NCBI GenBank assembly: GCA_900239685.1
Contig: OENT01000358.1
Location: 1 to 64,000 of the forward strand
Length of the DNA: 64,000 nucleotides
Direction of reading: 5' to 3'
DNA from: Rotaria macrura
Lineage: Eukaryota; Rotifera; Eurotatoria; Philodinida; Philodinidae
Part shown: positions 53,101 to 61,569 of the stretch, in pieces
How positions within the stretch are numbered: the stretch's first letter is position 1
How the letters are laid out: each line of letters begins with the position of its first letter
Program-made: the position numbers and the translations under genes
The notes under the pieces: model-generated
Told to the model about the DNA's origin: nothing
Database searches by the model: none
Seen by the model: the letters and a program-made list of their open reading frames with translations, nothing else

Positions 53101-56100
53101 AGTTAGAAAATCAGGATGTTTTCCATGTTGAGTAACTATTTTTCTAAGCCAATTTTCATCTGATCCTTTCGGCATCTAAAATTAGACTTGCAACTTATTT
53201 TTCCTATGAGTGCATGCACAGATAGAACGAACTTTGCATTCTTCGTCTAATAAATCTAAAATTCCTAATTTGCTTTCAATTAAATCAATACAAGGTTGAT
53301 TATCATAAAATTGAATAAATGACCAAGTGATTTCTTCTTTCATATATTCTTCTTGTTCAAGTTTAAATACATGCTATTTTCATGAAAGGAAAAAGTCAAC
53401 AGATCATTCAGTTTTCAACGTCACTCGAAGTAACGAGGTTCCTTCTCGTTCTTACTTGACAAAATTGCTGTTGTAACTTTTCATTGGCATAATTTATGCA
53501 AAATTGCTCGAAACTGTTCATTTCAAATGTTTCAAAACTAAAACAAAAACTAAGTGTTCAAACAAATTCACTAAACTCCGACGAATTCGAACCCGTAAAT
53601 ATCGAGAACACCAATGAACGATTGTCGTTGACCAACATATTCCAATGATTTATTTATTTCTTCGACAATCCATCCGAACAAATGCGAATAGATATGTTTA
53701 GCAAGAGCATCTCGAGCAAACAACGCCTAGAAACATATGAATGAAAAGAAGAATATGATTTCCTCAATAATCATAGATATTTGACAAGAATGAATAGTGT
53801 GTTCGCTAGTATTTATTCAGTTTAATAGAAAACGTATTCAATTCTCAAAGTTCAACGGACTTTTTTCTTACAGCAGACGCAAAGCAACCATAAAGGTGAA
53901 ATGTGTTGGGCCCTCAGTAGATTCAAACAATAGTCAATACGCATTGAAGTGTTCTTCGTCTTGAGTTACACAATGTCGTTTAACAGAAACACGAGAACTT
54001 GTTAAAAGTTGAAAGAGAAGAATTTTGATCTTAAATCACTCCAATAAGCAGTTTATACGTATGATCCTTGAATTGCTCTGAAGTTTTCAGACCAAACAGA
54101 TGCTTTACTATCGAGCTATTAGAGGAAGTCAAAACGCGTAGCTGACTTTTCTTTCACATGCTTCATTTCCAGAAGTAAATCATGGTTGTTGCTGAAAATG
54201 CTCAGATCCTCTAAATAGCCTATTAGCTTTTTATAAACAAAACTTCAATTCGAAATTCCTTTGTGTTTATTTCTCGATGAGACGAAATATCTAATATGAA
54301 CAAACATTTTCTTCCTGATTGTGTCCTGTGTCAGTCGAATGCTTTGAACTTTACGCAGGGGTTTCATCAGACATATTGATACTATGTTTAATAACATCGC
54401 TTTCAACAGGCAAAGGTCACACGTTGCATATATGAATAGAGAAACATCTTCAAAATAGCACAGTGATATTAAACAAAATCACAAGCCGTGAAAGGCCCAT
54501 TGCTCAAACTAACAGTCACTTGAAAATGATGTGTTCATCTAAGTATGATTACCAAGGCCGTGTTAGCTGAGACAAGTGTTGGTTTTTACAACTTAGCTCA
54601 TATTGTGTATGTTATTGAAATTATTCTAATGTCTCTTGGAAAGAACATTCCACTTTTTTTCAGCGTTTATATTAAAAAATCTCTTATCGAAATTTTACTG
54701 AAAACAAAATGCGAGAGACGACCTTTGGTAAAGAAAATATTATTTTATTCCATTCATCAACATGTTTATGCTTAATTCTCTGCAATTACGGAAAACAAGT
54801 TGCTCTTATATTTTCGTGAGATGTTCATCCTATACAAATAGATGTAAAAGTTATGAAAGGCATTTGAACTCTCTTTGTGGGAAAGCAACGAAAACCTATG
54901 AAATGGTGTGCTCTCGTGCAATTGGTCGTAAATGGGGAAAAAGTCCTGTGAAATATGGTAATTGAAAATACTATGAATACAGATTTCTTATTCGAATAGA
55001 AATCTTTCAGCGTAGAATTGGCATTAGAAACGATTTCGATTTTTCTATGAGAGTCAACAGAGGCGAATGATTATTAATCATTCATGAGCACTAAAAATAG
55101 ACGTGAAATAAAATGTGTCCGTCAAATTTTAAATATTTCTCTTCACAAGACGATCATCGATACAATTATGGAAACGTCAGTCGTTTGACTTTTAACAAGT
55201 AGTATTCATTTGTGGTTTTTCTCATGTCCATGATTGATTTTGATCATTATTCGTCTGACCGATAGAAATCAACTGGAATTTTTTATTATTTCGATTCTAT
55301 AGTTGTTTCTAAATGTGATATTACAGCAGATACTTTCCGCATAAGGTCACATCGTAAATGCATTGTTTTTACAATGACTGCAAACTGCAATATATTCATA
55401 TGCCGTTCAAAATCTATATTTATGCTAATGGTCATCAAAAGTTCGTATTTATGATTTTGATTTTTACTGTTAAACTAAGTTATTTTCAGAAAAGTTCTTC
55501 GCAACTTTCAATATGCGATGGATTCTTGTCACGACAACACTTTCAATAGAGAAAATCATGTGTAAAGGATTTCTCCGGGTCATTTCAACTGATGTCTATT
55601 GTTTACCAACTTGAGTATTAAACTTGAGTATTAAACGAAAGCAACATATTTCTCTAATGGCAACGATAAGTGAGGAAGGGAGTTTTCTTTGTTTTTTTGT
55701 AAAACTGAGCAAATCATTTATTGGATCCGTTGTCAATAGAATATTGAATATTCACGACTCCCGATGGTTCTACTTTCTAATATTTGACAATAAGCCGCTT
55801 TTCGAATTGTTTTTTACGGTGAATTAAATTTATTGCCGAGCTATGAAATAGAAATCTTGTGATACCTTACCTGACTAAGATTGAGTGTTGTATTGACAAC
55901 TTCGGCACCAGTTTTAATTCTTTTATTACACAACCATGTTCTCATACGATTTTCGTCAAGTTTAAGAAGAGTGCAGAATGTTGAAAATGATTTATCGGAT
56001 TCTTTTACGAACGTTGTTTCGTGTTCACCTTCATTAATAATAACATTTCCCAAATGAAGTATACCAGATAAGAGACGAAATATTGACATTTGAACTTTGT

Positions 56101-59100
56101 TTTCAATACCTGTCAAAACGTGAACATTTCATGTTAAACGAATAGATTGAAAAGCAGCAATACGCGAATAACAACAAACCCAGAAGTGCGAGTGCTTCGC
56201 GTGTTTCCGAAAATTGTTCGGCGTCATTAACACCTTTAATCGTTATTGCATCTCCTTCTGCGGTATATCGAAATCGATCAGCTGGCACTATTTTAACAAA
56301 CACATAATTGTCAAAACAATTACATTAGCTAAACAAATCGATTACAGAGTGCAAGTGATTTCATTTCCGATTGATTTGCTTGTGAACACAGCTGATAAAA
56401 TATATGATAGTTTCGTTCGTCCGACGCTTGATGGATTACTCTTAAAGTTAGTAAGAAAAAAAAGCCATGTTTTTCTTAAATGAATTTCATGGAGGAAAGT
56501 CGTGACGTCAGGAATTCGATTCCCAGGAGGATCATTCCGACAATTGGATCCGATCATGTTTCTATCGGAGTTTCTCTAATCCGACGAAATCCCCCCCGGC
56601 TTCCTGGCTGCGATCTGACATTCAGACCCTTGGTGCTGGATTTTGTCGAATCCTACTATCGGAATCCGATTGGATTTCATCGTATGATCTAACAAGCCTC
56701 TACTATTGGGATTAAATGCTAATTCGTACACTAATAAGAAAATAGGTTTCTCCTGGCCGATCCGTTCCTGGTTCCACAACTCGGATTCCCATAGGATTTC
56801 ATCGGATTCAATCACCTGGGCTGTCACCGTTTCAAAAAGGATTTTTATTTTTCTATTAGACGATGTCGATGTCACAAGTTGATCCTCCTTCGAATTAATC
56901 TTGCCACTCTTCTTCTTCTTCTTCTTCTTCTTCTTCTTCTTCTTCTTCTTCTGCTCATTGGCGAGGCAATCTATCGAGATGATTTTCGCGAATTTCAAAT
57001 AATTTTCGTTGAGCTGTGCAACATACCATTCTAATAAATATCCTTCAAGTATCTGAGTATATATGGAGAGTTGGCCAAGAAATTGATTTCTTTTCGTATG
57101 ACTATTTTTCATAGGTTCTCTTGAAACTTTAGGATGCCGGGAGAATCGAATCTTCGTATTGCCGCCTGAAAATCTTTATGTTGATAGACTTTCAGCACAT
57201 AAGTCTCCATGCAAAAGACTTCGACTGTGTAGAGTGTAGAAGAGAGTACGCTTGATTTATATAGTCTTGAAGAAATTCACGATCTACACACTATTTCTGA
57301 AAACGAGTTTATATTTTAACATTCTCACATCTCTCCCAAACGTCGTTCAAACAATCGAATTCTTTTCATGGAACCTTTCTATTGAAAGTCTCAATCAACA
57401 TAAGACATTCGAGGTGAAAATTTGAAGATTCAATTCTCCCGAAAACCTAAAGTGTCATGATAATCTGTGAAAAATACTCATACAACATGAAATCAATGTC
57501 TTGGTCAAATCTCAGTATGTACTTAAACACTTGTAGGATTTGAACTAGAGCGATATGCTGTACTTCGGGTGGTCGAAAAGTTCGTGCCACATTAAATAAA
57601 AACATAAAGATATTGAGGTAGTTTTTATGAAATTTGCAGGATAGCCGCCTTAAATATTATTAATATCAAACAAAAGTCTTTTTAACAATTTCATCAAATT
57701 TGAACTACCTTCGAAACCACATGAGAACATTATATTTTATAGGGTTTAAAAATTCGGCGAAATATCACTAGATCATGTCAGTCGTTTTCTAGCACTACCA
57801 GTGATGAAATATAAATCTATTTCCAATAGGTTACTCCTAAGTCATCTGATGCTAGTTGACTTATTGAAGATGATCTACCTTGGACTAGTGTTCACGGAGA
57901 TAGATATGGACCGAAACTTTACTTCGTGCATGCTTGAAATCAAATCATGTGGATTATATTGAAAATTGTTTCAAGTCTTGTGTTTGCGTAACACGGGAAA
58001 ATGATAGACAACATGTTGAAAGCGTACAAAAGCTACTTGAAAGTCATCACTGACTTCATATTCGTTCTCAATATAATCCTGTATCCGTCACATTCGTCAT
58101 ACACAATACGACATAACATTTGGTTAAATAATTCTTTCGAACGAGCGTTTAATAATTAAATAAAAGAAATATGACGTTCGCATGCGGTATCCAAGGTAGC
58201 TAAAGTTCGATTAAATAGTTTGAAAGAATTCTGAATTTGAGATCAATAATCATGGCAACAACTATCATGAACATTTCTTGAAGATTAAATCAAACATATC
58301 TTCGTATCTTTATATTTTTACTCAATGTTACGCGAACTTTCGGTCAACCGTAGGTATCTGTAGACGAAAATGCATTGAAATCTTGGAGATTAACATTGGA
58401 AGATGCTCTTGTGAGCACGGTTGAGATTATCTACTCGTCGTATGAAGCCTTTAAAAGAAAGTTGTGTTCTAATACTTCTGAATCATTATTTTAATAATAC
58501 ATCAACCGAAAACGAACTTATCTCTATCTCTACCATCGAATGGTATGTGTGACAATAAGAATCAACATGTAAAACATTACAGTCTACCCGGATACAAGGA
58601 TCGATCTTCGTCGCCGATATTTGTCTTGAATAATTACGTCTTCTGTACAAATAAAGGCTAAGTTTATATTCAGCATCATTGAACGAATCGGCGCGTACAT
58701 ATCATTGACTGACTCATGTGACATTAGAATTTTTCTTGAAACATTGATCGGTCGTTTTGTGCTACGCATCGGTCTTTCTATGCTGATTTTGAATCTAGTA
58801 TTTTCTTTTACCTTAAGTGTAATCATGCAGGTTAAGGTCAATGAGCTGTTTTTCGTAAAGAATAAATGTTATCGTTTCCGAAGATTTTCAATGGAAGGTG
58901 AGTTGTCTTAATCACGAATGCATTTTCTTTTAATTAAAACTAGGGTTTCATAGAGCGTGAAAATCACTATCGATTCACATTTAGAACAAATGGAATCACT
59001 CTTTTTACAGTCATACATTGAGAAGTTCGTATGCTGAGTATGTTTAAATTGTTGATTGAAGCGAAGAGTCAAATCGACAGGTGAGATGAAAATCGTCGAT

Positions 59101-60622
59101 ATGAGATCTATTGACTGTGGAGATGGAATCGGTTCGGTTGAGCAGAAATAAAAACCGATTCCATCCCTGACTAGCGAACTGGAGTCAAGCTAATCGATGG
59201 ATTATATTGATTTAAAATTCTGTCGGATGCAGTAAGAATGAAACAGAAATACGACAAGTCAATTGGAAGATGATGTTAACTTTGTGACTAAAGATCCTGT
59301 CTCGTTTGTGTTTACCTTGACTTTTCCAATAAATAAGTTCTCATGGATGCTCCACAAATGTGGTTTCTCAAGAAACCAATTTCAATGTATTTTCCGAAAC
59401 GTGAAGAATTATCATTACGTATTGTTTTGGCATTTCCAATAGCCTTTGGAAATTAAAATATAAATCGACATGGGAAATAATTTGTTGAAATAAACTTACT
59501 TCCATAATGGGATTTGAAGCTAAAACTTTCTTTTCGATTTGTGTTTCTTCTAATAATCCTCCAACATTAGCGAAATATCTCATGGCATATTTTGCACTAA
59601 CGGTTTTTCCAGCTCCCGACTCTCCTGAAACAATGATTGATTGATTTTTCGAAAAGTTCACCATCGACTGATACGCTGATTCGGCCGTAGCGAATATATG
59701 CGGTTCTAACAATTGAACATCTTGATCGCGATACAATTGAATTGTATCATTTCCATATATTGATAAAACTTCATATGGATTTATAGCAACTAATACGATG
59801 CCACATTTTGTATAGATTTGGGATTTATTAAAGCGAGACTCGAGATTGTATAAAACTAAACGAAATCAAAAGTTTACCGCAATTCGAAACGAATCCGTTT
59901 TGTTTTTACCTTCGGGTTCATTTAAGTAGGACAATGCGGTAAGATCTTTTTGACCAATAAGAATCTCTGGATTACGCAATGGTGGAAAATCGGAATCCGA
60001 TTTAATTGAAACGATTTCCTGTTTGAGACTCTATGTTAATCATCAATAATTACAAAGATGAACGCTTACTGTTGCGCCATTAGGTGATACAACTTCCAGT
60101 TGACCTTTTCCATCATAATTTTTATTGACACTAACAGCACGCCAAACATGATGCTGATCTGGTAGCCAAATACGTGCACCCTATAAAATAGTCTCTGTGC
60201 AGATCATTTATATAAATACGTATGTAAAGTTGCGTTTCGGAAAATGAAAGACTGAAGCAGCCGCTTATAGCGTATTTTCAAATATTCAACATATGTTTAT
60301 TTCAAAAATCATGCAATATAAACTAAATATAGCACAGCAAACATGGGATATTGACAAAGAATACGAACTTGAAAATGATTGTTCGAATTCGCTAATTGAA
60401 AAGAAAAGAAATGCAAACAAAAAACGAAGCAACGAAAACAGCTGAAAATAGGAATGCTTAGAGTTTCGTTTTTCTTCGAAAAACCTTAAGCATTTGAATG
60501 AGTATGTTCAGAAAATTTCGTCCTAAAGCTGAAATGTGTGACAACATCCAACGGACGAAAACACGAAAGAGAAGTTTAATATTTATTCAACATACCTTTG
60601 TGTATAATTCTCGAACGGACAT
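41118..60622 (-). CDS. MYO5: Class V unconventional myosin heavy chain
   Basis: Twenty-nine exons sum to 5517 bp (1838 residues; vertebrate about 1855): 60596-60622, 60070-60180, 59910-60030, 59500-59855, 59316-59443, 56346-56440, 56180-56287, 55871-56109, 53593-53726, 53456-53537, 53233-53373, 52966-53175, 52760-52909, 52305-52402, 51283-52230, 50794-51214, 46995-47379, 46765-46930, 46528-46705, 46382-46469, 45490-45717, 45268-45419, 43272-43358, 43065-43215, 41961-42085, 41833-41904, 41692-41777, 41462-41624 and 41118-41384. The exact multiple of three and matching phases argue for an intact gene. The product is a processive actin motor that carries organelles, vesicles and RNA. Order: SH3-like start and motor (1-760), six IQ motifs (767-905), coiled coil (907-1395, interrupted), globular cargo-binding tail (about 1460-1838). 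GINS3 and NOM1 lie just upstream on the same strand. Confidence 0.97.
43359..45267 (-). other. Large MYO5 intron (1.9 kb)
   Basis: Separates two globular-tail exons. It holds a G-quadruplex motif, listed separately, but no coding exon that I could find. Confidence 0.8.
44823..44841 (+). other. G-quadruplex motif in MYO5 intron
   Basis: Four G-runs in 19 bases: GGGAGGGGGGGCGGGAGGG. Loops are one base, so a very stable quadruplex is expected. It lies on the strand opposite to the myosin transcript, i.e. the template strand. Such G density is exceptional in this AT-rich window. Confidence 0.85.
47380..50793 (-). other. Largest MYO5 intron (3.4 kb)
   Basis: Divides the coiled-coil region after the residues DTLDLLDLP. 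No exon was found inside. Near 50,380-50,440 a short segment on the minus strand has tRNA-like A- and B-box strings but no pairing cloverleaf; it may be a worn SINE head. Confidence 0.75.
51283..52230 (-). other. MYO5: Myosin V converter, lever arm (six IQ motifs) and first coiled coil
   Basis: The largest exon (948 bp). It begins with the converter ([18 protein letters not shown]), passes [14 protein letters not shown], then carries six IQ motifs spaced 23-25 residues apart, beginning at [54 protein letters not shown] and [10 protein letters not shown]. The sixth is degenerate. Six IQ motifs are the class V hallmark and bind calmodulin-type light chains. A heptad-patterned region follows. 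Confidence 0.93.
53727..55870 (-). other. Large MYO5 intron (2.1 kb)
   Basis: Lies inside the motor domain, between the exon ending TTLNLSQ and the one starting [13 protein letters not shown]. Open frames inside are short and without homology. Confidence 0.8.
56500..56815. repeat. Inverted-repeat block built on GGATTTCATCGGATT
   Basis: The 15-mer AATCCGACGAAATCC at 56578-56592 faces its near-perfect complement GGATTTCATCGGATT at 56794-56808. A further copy, GGATTTCATCG, lies at 56672-56682. Related GGAATCCGA/TCGGATTCC strings recur at 56660-56669 and 56781-56789. The block has higher GC than the intron around it and probably represents one or two inserted elements. Confidence 0.5.
56908..56952. 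repeat. (CTT)n microsatellite
   Basis: About 14 uninterrupted CTT units. On the myosin sense strand this is (AAG)n. It produces a spurious poly-Lys open frame on the minus strand. Confidence 0.95.
57561..57600 (+). mobile_element. Mariner-like terminus (element remnant)
   Basis: A TA dinucleotide at 57561-57562 is followed by CTTCGGGTGGTCGAAAAGT and then TCGTGCC. This matches the usual start of mariner inverted repeats (GGTNGGTCAAAAAGTTCGTGC) and the TA target. I found neither the opposite end nor a transposase frame, so only one worn end is supported. Confidence 0.4.
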
Positions 60623-60856
60623 TTCTTTTTATTGATTATTTAACATTGGCTACGAAGACCGTCATTGATGCGATAAACAGTACTTTTGCCAGCGAGACAG
60701 TAACAAAGAATCACCTCTAGAAAATAAGTAATTAACATCTTATCTTTTTTTTATTAGACTACACGAAATTCGTCTAGCCTCTATCTGACCACTTTTATTG
60801 GAAGACAAATATAGAAAAGATAAAGAAATAAATTCTGTGATACATAAAGGTAAAAT
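60623..60856 (-). other. GINS3-MYO5 spacer
   Basis: A 234-bp gap between the GINS3 stop and the myosin start, both read leftward. A possible acceptor (GGTCTTCGTAG) lies about 24 bp before the myosin ATG. The spacer must hold the GINS3 3' end and either the myosin promoter or a trans-splice site. Confidence 0.5.
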
Positions 60857-61540
60857 TTATCGTTTTCTCTTTTTATTGATTGTTGCAGCAAGAGCATTGG
60901 TAAGATCGTTGGTCATTCCTTGAATTTTCGGTGGTAGCATCTTTTTCGTTTCATTATTAATCAATCTATCGTAGTCTCTAAAAGCAGCTTGGCCCAAGAA
61001 TAATAAAACTTTTTCTTGTCTGTCAAATTTCGCTGTTTGCTGTTTCATACGTTCATGATGATGATGATCGTCGGATAAAACTAAATGGAAAGCTGAATCC
61101 ATAATCGACCGAAATCTTTGCTGATAGGTTTGCAAAAGTGTTATTGCAACTTGTCGTTTTTCATCGAAATTTAACTCTAATAAATGACGTCCTTGACGAT
61201 AGAAATGTGGAGCTTGTTTAGCTAAATCAACAACAGAGGCGTCAGCAGCAAAAATGTGTCGTTGAATGCGCGAATAAACTAATGGTAGTTCAGGTAGCGA
61301 TGCAAATCGCGTTTTACAGTTGCATATCGAGTAGACCATCCAATAGGGAAGTTCCAGTTTCGTGTTTGCCGACAGTGACGATAATGTTTGTTCGTCTTTC
61401 GCATCTTTCTTATCATCGTTTAACGATGACGACGATGAAGATTCAAGAAAACCTAATTTTGGGATGTCGACCAGTAGCTGGCAACGAATGCGTTCTTGCG
61501 TTGACAAAATATCGTCTATCGAAAAATAATCTTCATACAT
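60857..61540 (-). CDS. GINS3: GINS complex subunit 3 (PSF3)
   Basis: An intronless 227-residue frame. GINS3 is one of four subunits of the GINS tetramer that, with CDC45 and MCM2-7, forms the replicative helicase; it acts in the nucleus. Family matches run throughout: the N-terminal YFSIDDILSTQER, the TKLELPYWMV strand, the FAADASVVDLAKQAPHFY helix, and the RFRSIMDSA helix followed by a conserved basic C-terminus ending NKKRKR. A short acidic/Ser insert (about residues 35-50) and a His-rich loop (DDHHHHER) are additions relative to vertebrates; length is otherwise typical (216 in human). The ATG at 61538-61540 is chosen because it directly follows a strong acceptor and begins the conserved N-terminus. 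NOM1 ends only 29 bp upstream and myosin V starts 234 bp downstream, all on the same strand, suggesting co-transcription. Confidence 0.95.
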   Translation of the reverse strand: MYEDYFSIDDILSTQERIRCQLLVDIPKLGFLESSSSSSLNDDKKDAKDEQTLSSLSANTKLELPYWMVYSICNCKTRFASLPELPLVYSRIQRHIFAADASVVDLAKQAPHFYRQGRHLLELNFDEKRQVAITLLQTYQQRFRSIMDSAFHLVLSDDHHHHERMKQQTAKFDRQEKVLLFLGQAAFRDYDRLINNETKKMLPPKIQGMTNDLTNALAATINKKRKR

Positions 61541-61560
61541 CTGAAAGAAAAACAAAAGCA
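61541..61560 (-). promoter_or_regulatory. Splice acceptor abutting the GINS3 start codon
   Basis: Read on the coding strand, a pyrimidine-rich run ending TTTTTCTTTCAG leads straight into ATG. It lies between the NOM1 stop (61570-61572) and GINS3. The upstream DNA is NOM1 coding sequence, so a normal 5' exon of GINS3 is hard to place. A trans-splice acceptor is the simplest reading. Confidence 0.6.
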
Positions 61561-61569
61561 CGTTTATTT

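Larger units (their letters stand above)
56441..59315 (-). other. Large MYO5 intron (2.9 kb) carrying repeats
   Basis: Lies between the switch I exon and the [10 protein letters not shown] exon. It contains a dispersed inverted-repeat block, a long CTT tract and a mariner-like terminus, all listed separately. This suggests growth by insertion. Confidence 0.8.
52305..60622 (-). other. MYO5: Myosin V motor domain exons
   Basis: Exons 1-14. The P-loop GESGAGKT is at residues 165-172, switch I ([10 protein letters not shown]) at about 215-224, and switch II (DIYGFE) at 437-442 split by an intron. Actin-binding segments read [15 protein letters not shown] and, near residue 655, [10 protein letters not shown]. 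The exon at 56346-56440 encodes [10 protein letters not shown]; the residues before it read RVIHQ where myosins almost always have RV(V/I)FQ. All nucleotide-binding residues I can check are present, so the motor should be active. Confidence 0.9.

Noticed and set aside
56576..57112. A 178-codon minus-strand open frame with a poly-Lys run
   Set aside because: The Lys run is the CTT microsatellite read in frame; the rest crosses the inverted-repeat block within a myosin intron.
56441..59315. Apparent loss of the myosin exon encoding [10 protein letters not shown]
   Set aside because: On closer reading the exon is present at 56346-56440, in phase with both neighbours, so the motor is complete.
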